In this document: positions 11,047-22,116 of the stretch, piece by piece
How positions within the stretch are numbered: the first letter of the stretch is position 1
Layout of the letters: the number at the start of each line of letters is the position of its first letter
Assembly: GCA_036320915.1 (NCBI GenBank)
Contig: JAXBDG010000020.1
Location: forward strand, 682,001-746,000
From: Linnemannia elongata
Lineage: Eukaryota; Mortierellomycota; Mortierellomycetes; Mortierellales; Mortierellaceae
DNA: 64,000 nt
Direction of reading: 5' to 3'
Translations under genes and position numbers: made by a program
Notes under the pieces: model-generated
The model's input: the letters and a program-made list of their open reading frames with translations, nothing else
Databases searched by the model: none
Told to the model about the DNA's origin: nothing

Positions 11047-12803
11047 CTAATCTCTCTTCAGCTGAGCACGTGTGGGTCCGACGGGGACACCTCCCTGGGA
11101 CTGATTACCCATCTGCAAGATCAACCCGACCGCCAAAGCAACAGCAAGGAAGAGTCCCAAGACGAGCCAGAAGAAGAGATGGAACTGAACGGAGACATCG
11201 ACCTTGTCACAGATCTTGCCTCCGTACTGTGTGTTGTTGATCTTGGCGCACTTGCAGTGGTAGCAGTTGGCGGCCACACTGAAGACACAGGCTCCCTGCT
11301 GGCTGCATCCGTTGGTGTTGGTCTGGCACTCGGTCTCAGAGGGGAAGCAGTGTCCTGTAGCTGGCAATCCGCGCTTGAAGACATCAGCAGGTGCAGCGCG
11401 CTTCTCCTTTGTCGAGAACAACTCAGAGCCCTGACGGGTGTTGGGGGCCACCAAGAAGATGGTTGCGGTGTAAGTCTTGTGAATCTGCTCAAACTCGGGA
11501 ATGAAGGTCTACAATGGGAGCAAGGTATGATTGTTAAATCAAACTGGCAACTGCCTGGATGAAGCAGCCTGACGTTTTACATAGCCAATGGGTGACACGA
11601 AACTTACGGTCTGCAAGAACTCCTTGAGGATCTGCTGGCCAGTCTTGTACTGGACAGAGTCAACGCCGTGCTCGGCGGCAAGAGCAGAGAGACCCTTGAG
11701 TGTGATACGGACAAAGTCGGACTCCTGACCACGAGAGGTATGCTTCTTCTCGTATGTGTCGATGTAGTTGCCCAACGAAACGGACTCTTCCAAGAACAAT
11801 GCATCAGCCTAGTGTTTAAAAAGTCCACTTTGGTTTAGTAACCGCGTTGCAGGAGAGTTTCAATGTGGTTCTTCCATTGCTCCTGGTGTACTGTAAGAAA
11901 GTGAGTAGTCGAGATAGGAACACACCTTCTTGGAAAGATCAAAGACGGACATATCGACATTGGCGTGGTGCTCTGCAACAATATGCTCGTTCACCAAGGC
12001 ATCTCCTGACATTGACGACTCATGCTATTAGGGAAAAAGACCAGTTTTGAATATGATTAGAAAAGGACTGCCACCAAATGTCGACGTGAGATATCATGTG
12101 CACGTTTTTTTTTCTGCACAGGACTCATGGGAGCAACAGACATCCCCTCATTCAAAACAAAAAAAAAGGGGAGTAGGTGACTAGGACATACCGTGTTGAA
12201 GAGATATCTATCCTGAGTAGGGACTCTGACGGCCAGGTCTGACACGATGTCCTGAATATCCTCGCTTGACTCGACTGTAAAAGATGCGTCGTATGAGGGC
12301 ATCAAATCTATCGTTCAATATGACGAAATGAAGAGGTATCATCAGTGTCTGGTCATATTCCTCCAAGCGATAGGGTCGATCCCCTCTTTCCTTCCCACCG
12401 TTAACGCCTAGGAGAAACGGCTAACGTATGTACCTTGAGGTTTATTGACACCCTCAATGACCATCATCAAGTTGCCTCCGATGGTAGCAAAAAGATCCTT
12501 CCTGGACATGCCAGGCTGCTTAAAGACCTGTTGGATAGGGCCTTGCATGTCGACGAACGACTGGTCACCGCGTGTGGACTGGCCCAGGTTTAAGAGATGC
12601 GCCAAGGTCGCGCGGGTTTCCTTGATGTTGAGCGAGGGGAGGTCGTCGACAGCGTTGAGATCTCCATGGCTGGCGCAGTTGACGGTGGAGGGTCTGCCGT
12701 GCGAAAAAAAGTAGACGGTGGCGGGTGCTGGTGCAGCGGCTGCTGAGGTTGTGTAGACGAGGGTCGACAGCAGTGCTGACAGGGAGACGGCAAGGAACTT
12801 CAT
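11047..12803 (-). CDS. Vps3844/DUF3844-type ER membrane protein
   Basis: Five exons, 12803-12434, 12307-12192, 12024-11926, 11808-11608 and 11508-11047, join in frame to 415 aa. The N-terminus (MKFLAVSLSALLSTL...TSAAAAPAP) is a signal peptide. The lumenal part is globular without recognisable catalytic motifs. Near the C-terminus an EGF-like cysteine cluster (CFPS..C....NGCS..G.C......CYHCKC....GGKIC) is followed by a membrane helix at about 371-393 and a short tail ending QLKRD. This C-terminal arrangement is the signature of the fungal DUF3844/Vps3844 family, linked by name to vacuolar sorting; its biochemistry is not established. All introns use GT-AG. It shares a 389-base promoter region with the divergent small membrane protein gene at 13193. 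Confidence 0.8.
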
Positions 12804-13192
12804 GTGTAGGCTATTTGTGTCGTCAAATTAATCGATTTGGTCGTGAAATGAAGTTATGTCCGTTGTGTTTATGTGTCGTCTCTTGCGTGTTGTTCTCCTG
12901 TAAGGTATGTGTTCTTCTCTTTGTGTATAAGAGCAAGGAGAGGGAGTAGTTGTTGCGAACGAGGAGAGTGGAGTGGGTGGTGAAGAAGGAAGGACAAAAG
13001 ACGAGGGGAATGAATGCGAACCACCAGGCGCGAACAAAGGGGATCCCCTCTTGCTGACTTTGGCGGTCACGACACTGTCCGTGTGAAGTCGACGGTGACG
13101 TCGATGACCCCAAGCGCAAAATGATAGAAAGAGTAGAAGTGAACAGCTTTCTTTTCTCGTCTCGAATCACTCCTCTGCTGACATTCCCAACG
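12804..13192. promoter_or_regulatory. Divergent promoter region
   Basis: 389 bases between the start codons of the minus-strand Vps3844-type gene and the plus-strand small membrane protein gene. It is purine-rich on the plus strand near 12930-13010, which is pyrimidine-rich in the sense of the minus-strand gene. No specific binding site is claimed. Confidence 0.5.
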
Positions 13193-13447
13193 ATGCTTCA
13201 ACAGCCACGACGACTCGCAAGATCGGGCGTCAAGAGAGGCCCACTCCCACAGCCACGTCCTGACCAGCGTGTCTTCAGGGCTCAGACACCACGGCAGCAA
13301 CGCTTCTGGAACGGAAAACTGCCAATCCTCCTCGGCCTGGCTGTGCTGCTGCTTGGATACCGGATCGTGCGCATTTATCAATACTACCAGGAAGCCAGGA
13401 GCCGGCAGAGTGCAGGCTCCACCTCCACTAAGCAAGATCAGCGATGA
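13193..13447 (+). CDS. Small single-pass membrane protein
   Basis: A single-exon frame of 84 aa. The ATG at 13193 (CCAACGATG) is preferred over the upstream ATG at 13121, which adds a weakly coding segment. The N-terminal 40 residues are very basic with many Arg and no acidic residue except one Asp, then residues 43-60 (LPILLGLAVLLLGYRIVR) form one membrane helix, followed by a short polar tail. An Arg-rich leader plus one helix would fit a small mitochondrial inner-membrane or assembly-factor protein, but no family motif is recognised. A consensus-like donor (GTATGT, 13450) lies just past the TGA and coding-like frames continue to about 13690, so the 3' end of the transcript, and possibly of the protein, is uncertain. 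Confidence 0.5.
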   Translation: MLQQPRRLARSGVKRGPLPQPRPDQRVFRAQTPRQQRFWNGKLPILLGLAVLLLGYRIVRIYQYYQEARSRQSAGSTSTKQDQR

Positions 13448-13747
13448 GAGTATGTCTTTCTCACATGAACCTTTACTGTCGTAGGTTGTATCGTGCCATT
13501 AGCTAGCCAGGACGGGGTCGCGGACTACAGGCTGATCCTTCGGCAACAATATCATTTGACGATCTTGCGCCAGGAGCACCAACAGCTATCAAGGTAGATG
13601 CGCCATATTCACGACACACCTTGTGCTGCACATTTCTGCCACAAAACGAGCAATCCCTACTAGCAGCACGTCAAGGATCGCATTAAGGATTAGCCAAACA
13701 AATGCGAAGAAATAAAAGTGTCGTTGACATTTTTTACTACTAGAAAA
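13448..13747. other. Convergent spacer with short open frames
   Basis: 300 bases between convergent genes. On the plus strand, overlapping open frames run through 13505-13690, one ending at 13595 and one at 13686. They could be a second exon of the small membrane protein gene or 3' UTR. No splice join that keeps the upstream frame open past the TGA at 13445-13447 was found. Confidence 0.4.
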
Positions 13748-15697
13748 TCATGAACGGTGTGGGTTGCGGACGATCCGGTGAACACTATCCTTCAAGAGTG
13801 CATGTTCTTCCTGGAGATGGCGCGCTTGTTGTGAGAGATCATCCTTGAGGTCGTGAATCGCTCTCGGGACAAACTGGATCTGGTTCGTGCTCGAGTGTTG
13901 TAGCAGGATCTGGTTGTTCAAACGATCCTTTGCGTTCACCAACTCCTGAAGATGTCCCTGTAGAGTGTGTCGCTCTTCATCCGCTTCCTTCCTTAGCTCC
14001 ACATTGCGGTTCAGCAACTGTATGATTTCGTCCGCATCGCGTTTCTGCCTAGCAACGACATCGGTATCCACCTGGAGACCCCTTTGGCTTAGCCGCTGGC
14101 GGTTCTCCGCTACTCCATGCAAGCGGCTCGACTGAATCTGCAGATCCTGACACTCTGAGACTGCGGCCCATAAAAGATCCTTCTGGGACTGGATCGCGTC
14201 CCTCTCGCGCTCCAGTGTCTGCTCAACTACCACGCCAAGGCAATAGTACTCCAACATACGGTCGACAGTTTGATTGAGTTCCTTCAGTGCCTGATCGTGT
14301 TGCCGCATGGAATCCTCATGGATAGCTGTTAGAAACGGGAGCTCAATGTCACAGCGAGCGATCCGCTCACACAGATCTACGAGCACACCGCGTCGAGCCA
14401 TATCCTCATCCGCATCGGCCCCATCACCCTCGCCTCCATCCTGACTTTGAGACACAAGTCCTGCAGACCTTGGTTGCTCAGGGTCTGACAAGAGCTGTTC
14501 CATCTCGTCCTTCAGCCTTGCAGTCTCTCGCTGAATAGATATCAGTTCAATCTCCTGTTGCCTTGACTTCTGAATCAACAGGTTCTTGGAACTCGCAATG
14601 GTGTAGAGCGAATAGTCACCGGTCCTGTTCTCGTCTTCCGCTGCCTCCTCTTCCTGTATTTTCTGACGTGCCTCATTATCCAATGACTTCATGTAATGAA
14701 GCTCCTCTTCCAGACACTTGAGTTGGGCCACAGCTCGGATGTGGCTCATCTTGGTGGCTCGATATGTTGAGCACAGTCGAACGATCTCCTGGTCATTGCT
14801 GATGTTGCGCTTCAATAGCCTATCCAAGGAGTGCAGTGGTGCGGAATTGACTAAAGATGATGTGGAAGCCTGCGGTAAAGCCAGCGAGTTGATAACGTAG
14901 TTGTAGAGTAGCTCGCTCGTCTCAATGAACGCCTTGTCGAGTTGTTGGATGTAATCGAGGTCTTCCTCACACTGGTAGAGAAAGGTGTTGGATGTACTAA
15001 GCCGAGTGCGGCCGCCGTCGACTGATATATCCAAGTGTTGATCTCCACCTTGCGCCTGACCGAGATACCCTACAGCGGCCTTTCGAGCAGTGGACTCCAG
15101 CTTGGCCGCCGTCGCGTCCAGTTTGATCGAAGTGTCATGAATGTCCATGTCCAGCAGTCTATTCGTGTCTGTAGCCTGGCTCTCAAGGATTTTCATATCC
15201 TCCAGCTCTTTTTCCAGTGAAGCCAACGTGTTCCTATTTGCGCCACATAAAGGTACATCTGTCAGTCACTCCATTCACGCAGCTCGATCCTGCTATTGTA
15301 GTAAGGATAATATAGCCTGACCAACTTACTGCAGCTGCCAGTGCTGTTGATCAAGATATGCCAGGGCCTGCTCGCCTTCTTCCTCGTCGAGTTCACGGTC
15401 TGCACGATCAAGACTGACGGGAGATCCTGCTGGGTTGTCGTATCCAGGCCAGTTAGATTCTGCGGTGACATTGTCAAGCAACCAGTCGACAAACTGTGAT
15501 GCAGGAGTTGAAGTAAACTCGGCTGATGCCAGATCTCCTGGCGTTGCTGTGGCGAACTGAGCTGCGAGTTGAGCATAGATGGCTTCGGGTGAGATCTCGT
15601 GAGGGTAGTCGATGGATTCTAGGAGATGGACGAGTCTGTTTGTCTGTTCTGTGATGTGTTTCTGAAGAGCGATGGTTGATTGTGTTGTTGTTGTCAT
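13748..15697 (-). CDS. HAUS augmin-like complex subunit 3 homologue (probable)
   Basis: Two exons, 15697-15330 and 15233-13748, join in phase to 617 aa. The N-terminal 120 residues (LVHLLESIDYP..., then FVDWLLDNV and an acidic helix) resemble the HAUS3 N-terminal domain, with its YP and W-F/W-L motifs. From residue 124 onward most of the protein is heptad-rich coiled coil (LASLEKELEDMKILES..., and many Q/E/L-rich helices to the end). The augmin complex recruits gamma-tubulin to existing spindle microtubules for branching nucleation (family knowledge). Length is close to human HAUS3 (about 600 aa). Another long coiled-coil protein cannot be fully excluded. It is divergent from Bet1, with a promoter of about 200 bases between their starts. 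Confidence 0.6.
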
Positions 15698-15900
15698 GGC
15701 GTAAAGGATCGTTCCAGTGAGGAATGCTATTTTGGTGGCGACAGTCGTTTCTTATTCTTGGCTCCACAACAATTGGGCGCGTTGTCATTGGTCAATGGCA
15801 GTCTCATTTTTGAGTGTGCTGACCCAGCTGGTGCGAACCGTTGTTTCTTTGTTCTTTCATTTCCTTCCCTGCTCATCCAACTCTACCCTCTCAAGAAACC

Positions 15901-16723
15901 ATGTGGCAAGTCACCAGGAACACACCCTCATCACTTGCCCTCTCATCTACGTCTTGAAGTAGTACCCCTAGCAACACTCAGGAAGCAACAACTGCTAACA
16001 GGAGCAAAAGCAAGAACAGCAACGATGCACCCTCGCACTCTTTCGGCTCATCATGCTAAACCCCATCACCCTTTTTGTGTTTTCATGTTTAATTCAATAG
16101 GAAGAACCAGAATCAGAACAGAGCCGACCTCTTCGGTTCGTCCTCCTCCTCCTCCAACCAAAACAGCGCCTACAACCGGGAACAACAGACAGCACTCCTC
16201 TATGAGCAGCAGAACGACCTCAGGATGGAGGAACTCGCCTCGAAAGTGTCCGCCTTGAACCGAGTAACGTTGCCGATCAATTTGAGTCGCAGGTAGCTGT
16301 ATCTATTGGAAGAACTCGATTTATATATGGAAGTCTGATATCCTTCTTTTTGGTTTTTCAACGTAGATCACAATCGATATTCAGAACGAAGTGCACGGAC
16401 AGCATGCCATTCTGGATCAGAACGTACGATGTCACGATATGTTTCTATCAACATGTCAAAAACAAAGTCAGGACCAGGAGTTGCATAATGGATAGGCGGC
16501 GTATTAATCCCTCTTTTATTTTAATTTACCACATCTCCGTTTCTCCCCTCATCATTAGTCCAACTCCTTTAACGAATTCGGAGCCAGCTTTGCAACGACG
16601 GTGAAGAAGCTTAACGTCATGGTGTCACAAAAGCTGGGCAAGAGCATGTGCTGGATGGTCAGCGCAATCGTCATCTTGTTCTTTATTGTCTACTTTATCT
16701 TGACCAGGATGAACTCAACATGA
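15901..16723 (+). CDS. BET1: SNARE protein Bet1
   Basis: The three downstream exons are firm: 16101-16263, 16367-16423 and 16559-16723. They encode a polar N-terminus, a Qc-SNARE motif (LRMEELASKVSALNR-ITIDI..EV..Q..LLD-like, here AILDQN) and a C-terminal membrane anchor (MVSAIVILFFIVYFILTRMNST). This is the Bet1 architecture; Bet1 acts in ER-to-Golgi vesicle fusion. The first exon is uncertain. Exon 16101 needs an upstream exon ending with two bases of a codon. The best candidate is a 5-base coding exon, ATGTG at 15901-15905, followed by a GC donor (GCAAGT), giving M-W-K-N. A second possibility is ATGGC at 15696 with GTAAAG. The start given here is the first option. The protein would be about 130 aa, normal for Bet1. 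Confidence 0.8.
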
Positions 16724-17460
16724 GGACGTGGGCAAAATGGACAGTGGAGAGGCAAATTAGCAAGGACCCGTGGATCGCTTAAGGAACAGGAGCTGAAAAG
16801 TTGACGCCGCATCCTCACCACCGCAGCCTTATCCATAACCGCATTACATACAGCACCTATAGCCAATTGCTACTCAGTTAGCCCCTACAGCTGATATCTT
16901 ATGTACAACAGTTAATATAGACAACACCTTTTCAGTTATTCGACTCTTGCTATTCTGACCATTGGAGACATCAATTGGACTGGGTTCATTTTCTGCACGC
17001 GGATACGAGCATTTACCAGGACAAATTGAGGACATCCAACACATGACAGGATTCCAACACATAGTAGGATTCCAGCGGAACACAGCTTCCTGATTTCCTG
17101 AATGTAATTCAGTTGTTTGCACTTCGAATCGATCCAGCCGATATCGATGGTCGGTTTCCTGTTGTCGTTTTCGTCCATCTCAGAAATTCTCTTCTTGCCT
17201 GGTGGTTCATGTGTCATCACAGCCCTACGATGACAAAATAATAGATGCCTGTCTCCTTTGATGCTGGAAAGTCACTGCGCCGATGTTGGACAGTGGAAAA
17301 CGTGGCACCTCCGTCCCTTTTTGCATACTTTGAGCCTCTCCCTTTACACCAAACCCGAGGTCGATAACTGGGCGATGTTACGAGTTTGATTAATTTGTGT
17401 CATTTTTGATGGGTGCTTTGGCCTTGTCGTTATCTTATCTCATCGCGTATATTTCTGTCT

Positions 17461-18150
17461 TTACAAGACAGCTCTGAATAATAATTCAGGCAGATACAGT
17501 CTGTTTATTATGTCTTCCTTCATTTCGGAACGTCTATTAAAACAGTTGGTCACTTGTCGATGCATCAAGATGAGACAGGGAGCGCATTGCCTCATTAATT
17601 CCGTTCTTGAGGATTCAGGGCTCAGTCTCTTCTCACCCGTTGTTCGAGGATGGTTTGAGGTTGTACCTTGAGTCTTTCGGTTCATTCGTTTGGTTCTCGT
17701 CCAGAGCGATTGGGTTTTATGTTTCCGTGGACCTTTTTTGTTTTTTACAGTCGATGGTCTGAGGACCATGGCTACACGAAATGTGAAGGATCTCAAAGCT
17801 TCATCTGAGTACACCTTACCCTGTCCAGCCTGTTGACGGGGGATATGTTCTTTGTATTGAAATACCATTTTCCTATGGATATCCAACGTTTCTCTGTAGT
17901 TTGCTTGTCGCGGGGATCATTGTCTCTATCCGTACATCAAACACTTTGATAGTTGTTCAAGAGAATGCGTGAGAAGCAGCTGATTTAATTTGTTCCATCT
18001 GTAGTATCGATTCCACGGCATCATCCATAGCAGCTGGTCCTTAACTTCTTTGTTGACTACCATATCTAGGCCTATATTGTTCCTCCTATCCTTCGATATA
18101 GTCGAGACGGCATTGGTTGTGATCGGACAGAAGACTCTTGCATTGCGCAA
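17461..18150 (-). pseudogene. Possible decayed coding sequence
   Basis: Minus-strand DNA in which coding-like stretches appear successively in different frames, separated by stops. One frame reads DDAVESILQMEQIKSAASHAF and, after a stop, KVFDVRIETMIPATSKLQ, while a second frame holds a 141-codon ORF (17886-17461) that is unusually rich in Arg, Lys and Thr. This frame switching is typical of an old pseudogene or transposon fragment. No transposase motif or terminal repeat was seen. The identity of the parent gene is unknown. Confidence 0.3.
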
Positions 18151-18750
18151 TAACAGCGCTTTCTTTTTGTGTATCTTTGATTCTCAATGCCTGATTGTGA
18201 AATAAAATAAAACTTTGTTTTTCGTTGTTTTCTTATCAGATTGGAAAAAAAAGTGCACTGGCTTAGCATGATGGAATGAGAGTGCAGGCCCTTTTGCCAC
18301 ATGAAAAAAAAAAAAAAGATGCAACCTAATCTGATCTTTGTTTTTTTTGTTCACCTTGTGAAAATGTGTATGGGGTATGAGAATAAGGGCCAATTGGGGA
18401 GTACAGTCCACCAATGGTATCATTTGAGATCGAGATCTGCATTCTTCAATGGAGTATCTCATCGAAACAAGTGCATACATGGAAGATGCTGTGAAGAAAA
18501 AAGATTTATTTTGCTAGTTTTTGGGCCAGAGGTGAGTGAAGGCGAGAGAAAATGAGTGTGTAAGTGTGTGTGTGGACAGGAGGGAATGCGAGACTAGGCT
18601 GTTTTTGAAGAAAAGGGGAGTCTAAGAGGAGAAGCAAGTTGTCTATGTAGTTTGGTAAGTCAAGGACAAGAACAGAAACAAAGGGCAATGCAAGAATAGT
18701 AACGGGGAAAGAGGAAAGATGAGTTCCAAGTGGTGCAAAACAGATGTAAG

Positions 18751-18815
18751 GATAATAACATGTCAAGATAGAAAAGGTTCAAAAAGCTATAGGGACAATA
18801 ACATGTCCAGATAGA
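18751..18815. repeat. Two-copy degenerate direct repeat
   Basis: A 22-base unit (GAxAATAACATGTCxAGATAGA) occurs at 18751-18772 and 18794-18815, with two mismatches and a 43-base period. The core contains the palindrome ACATGT. Confidence 0.8.
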
Positions 18816-19055
18816 TGAAGTTGAAACAGATGTTCAAGAAACAACACAAACAACTAAGCCCAAATCTTTCTTTCTGTTTGGATAGGGAAATCAGAGCCCA
18901 AGCTCGCGGAAAAAAAAACATGCACGCAGGGTGATATGAAAAAAAGATGTATATGCATTTTGTCTATTGCTACACGTGTTAAAAGTTACAAGATGGAAGA
19001 GGGTAATATGAACAATGGACAGGGAAAAAAAAGGGAAAGAGAAGAATGAGATTCT

Positions 19056-21004
19056 CTAAGCTTGACGAAGGACAGATCCGGCCCATCCGATGACAAAGAC
19101 AGATGGAGGGACCGCCTTTTGTTCTTCGACCACCTGTGCCAGCGTGCTCAGTGTCGCATCCATGGCTCTCTCGTTGGCGCAATGGGCGTTCTCGACAATC
19201 ACTACGGGCACATTGGCAGGCCAGCCCAGATCCGTCTGCATCATCTCGGAGATCTCCTTGGCCTTTCCTACGCCCATCAAGACCACCACCGTTTTTTGGG
19301 CATCGTAGACGGGGAAGTTGTCTGAGAGACGTCCGCCCTTGACCTGCGCTGTGGTGATGACGACTTGGTTCGACGATCCGCGGTGAGTCAGAGGAACATT
19401 AGCAGAGAGTGGAGCCGAGAGGGCGGAGGAGATTCCGGGAACCACCTCGGCATCGAATCCGTGCTCGCGGAAGAAGAGGATCTCCTCTGCGCCACGACCG
19501 AAAATGAAGGGATCTCCTTGCTTGAGGCGGACGACGGTCTTGCCCTCCCGCAGGCCCTGGAGGCACCATTCGTTGAGTTGATCCTGAATGTTGTCGGAGG
19601 TGATAGCGGTGGAGAGGGTCTCTTGGTCGGCGGTTGAGGATTTCTGTTCAACGGTGAGGACAGTACGCTTCTTGGGGGCGATGCGGACCTCACCTTTTGC
19701 GAGATCGATGACCTCCATAGGGATCAGTCTGTCGGCCACCACCAGGTCGGCCTCCTCCAGCAGTCTTGCAGCCTTGAGAGTCAACAGCTCGGGATCGCCA
19801 GGGCCTGCGCCGACGAGGACCAGTCTTGGAGTCTTTTGTGCAGGGGTGTCTTTAGTGATGGTGTGCTCCGCAGTGAGATCTGCTGCAGCAATTGTGACCT
19901 TGGACTCGCTTTTTTCAGTCTCCGCCTCCGTCGATTCTTCGCCTGCAATCTTCGCCTGGACCTGATCGTAGGAGTAGACAACATTGTCCTTGAACCCACT
20001 CAACACAATCTGCATACTCTTCTCCTCCAGCGTTGCAAGATCCTCCATCCTCCACTGCTCACAGACCCGACTCATCCACCCCATCCTCTTGGGACCGACC
20101 TCAGGACCCGGTGCCATCTTCCTCAGCTTGGCACGGAGGATACCGACTTGCTCAATCGCCTCACCAACTCGATTAGGCAAGTGATCTGCAATATGACGAC
20201 GTACGAGGTTGGCCAGCTTGGGACCCTTTCCGGAGGTCGAGACTGCGACCTGCAGGCTCTTATCTCGGTGGGTCGAACAAAAGTAGAAATCGCACTGGGG
20301 AGGAACATCAGCAATGTTGACTGGGATCCGAAGTCGCTTGCAGAGGTTGTAGATGTGGGTTGAGAGGGGGATGTCGTCAATTGCCGAGAGAACCATATCG
20401 ACCGCAGGTGCGGAGACGATGTCGTCAAGGGGTTCGTCCAGCGAGAGGGCCGACTCGAGACTTGTTGTTGTAGAAGCAGCGGAGAGGGCAGGAGAGGCCT
20501 GTGCAGTGGAGACAGAGGAGTTGGACGAGATCGAAGGCGGTACAACTGCTGAAGTGGCTGCTGAAGTTGCTGTGGGATATCCCTCCAATGTGAAAGTAGA
20601 TAAGGCTTTTGGCGATTCTTTTGTAAACATGTGCTCTCCAAAGGGAGTAGTCAGATCTGTGTCCTGGAATTCCCGAGGCACAAGGCGAGTAGTCTGGGGG
20701 TGGTCCTCAAGGTGCTGACGGACCGTCTCGGAGAGTTCCTCATTGTCAGGACAGATTACTGTCACCTTTGCATCTGCCTCGAGAACATTCACCAAGCCTA
20801 GAATCAAGTGTAACGGAGACAAGAAAGAGTTAGATCGTCTGGTTGAAGTGTGTCCAAGGGTGTGAAAGAGGAGAAGTAAAGAGGAAACTTACGACCGGCG
20901 GCGACGAAGCCTCCTCCGATGATGACGACGTGCTTGTGTTTAATCTGCCAGGCGAGGATCAAGGATGCACCGGGGCGGATGGGGTCGATTGCGGAGCGGA
21001 CCAT
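19056..21004 (-). CDS. Siroheme synthase, Met8-Met1 type fusion
   Basis: Two exons, 21004-20893 and 20797-19056, join in frame to 617 aa. The N-terminal part is a precorrin-2 dehydrogenase/ferrochelatase: a Rossmann start (VVIIGGGFVAAGRLVNVLEADAKVTVICP) and the conserved VADVPPQCDFYF segment with a catalytic Asp, then STSGKGPKLANLVRR. The C-terminal 260 residues are a uroporphyrinogen-III C-methyltransferase: VGAGPGDPELLTLKA, VRLKQGDPFIFGRG, VPGISSALSAP and the PLTHRG motif. Together they convert uroporphyrinogen III to siroheme, the cofactor of sulfite (and nitrite) reductase. Bacterial CysG has the same order; Saccharomyces splits the activities between Met8 and Met1. A Ser/Thr/Ala-rich insert of about 70 residues lies inside the Met8 domain before the VADVPPQ motif. 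Divergent from the Mam3-type gene. Confidence 0.93.
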
Positions 21005-21860
21005 TGCGTTGTGTTGATCTTGGGGTATAATTTGTTGGTCTTGTTTTGTTGAGAAAATGTGATCAAGTTGAGGAAGAGAGTTGAGGATGGAGAAAGGAGA
21101 GAAGGGAGAGAGGTGTGAGGAGTGAAAGAAAGAAAGAGAGGAGAGTGGAGCAAGAAGAAGAGGAGGAAGATAAAGAGGATTGGTTGTTGTTCAGGGGCCG
21201 AAGAATAAAAAAAAGTAGTGTGAAGAAGGAGTGTGACTAAAAAGAAAAAACAAAATACGCCGAAGCAACAAAGACACAGAGATCGGTCAATGAAAGCGCG
21301 CGATGTCGCAAATTGTTGGAAATGGCGAAATCGTCGTGACTTGCATTGGTGATGGCGGCATTTCTTTCTTTCTGCTAATAAAGTTGTGTCCAATCATCAG
21401 CTAAAAAGAGTGACCAATTGATCAAAGGGTTGTTTTGGTGGCAACTCATTGCCAATTTGCAATTAGAGAAAAGCCCAAGAAGAAAAATAGTATCGATCGT
21501 CAATTAGAGAATGGACTAAGATGAAAAACAATCGATGGTCAATTAGAGATATTGGATCAACTGTTTCCCTTCACTTTCACGTCAACCATCACGTGGCCCA
21601 TGCACGCCCGTTGTATGGTCGAACAGCCAAAAGTCCGAAGGTGGTCTGTCTGCCTGTCCGCCTTGTCGGTGTTTTTTTGTGTGAATGTGAGCAGTAGAAG
21701 AGGCCTGCTGGACACAGTTTTGACTTTCTTTCTTTCTCTCCCTCTCTCTGCAGTCTGCACTGTGGCACTGTGGCAGAGGAAGAGAAGGTGAAAAGAGGAG
21801 AACAACCATTGCTGTCCTTCTTTGGCATAGACCGCCATTGCTTAACCTCTTCTTGTTCTT

Positions 21861-21894
<34 letters not shown>

Positions 21895-22116
21895 CTTTTT
21901 TTCTTTGCTCCACTTCTTTTTTCTTTTTTTTATCTTCCATTTCCTTCTTCCAACACTGCATACCCCTCTCCACTCTCCCTTCTCACGCCCCTCTTTTTTA
22001 CCCTCGACAACACTCGTCAACAGCAACGCCCATTCAACCACACAACCACTCCCTCCCCAACTCCAATCACTGATCAGAAAAAATACACTAAAAAAAAGGG
22101 ACACACAATAACCCTC
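21005..22116. promoter_or_regulatory. Divergent promoter region with triple repeat
   Basis: 1.1 kb between the start codons of siroheme synthase (minus) and the Mam3-type gene (plus). The element CAATTAGAGA occurs three times in the same orientation at 21460-21469, 21501-21510 and 21540-21549, about 40 bases apart. The last two copies share a longer flank (ATCGATsGT). A T30 run lies at 21865-21894, and 21900-22080 is pyrimidine-rich, probably the Mam3-side leader. Confidence 0.55.

Larger units (their letters stand above)
16724..19055. other. AT-rich intergenic region with decayed coding traces
   Basis: 2.3 kb between the ends of two convergent genes. On the minus strand there are open frames at 17220-16936 (94 codons), 17122-16874 and 17886-17461 (141 codons), and the frames at 18150-17926 switch several times with internal stops. 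The peptides have normal-looking composition but match no family I recognise. It may be a decayed gene or transposon. The segment 18300-19050 shows nothing but a degenerate direct repeat at 18751-18815. Confidence 0.45.
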
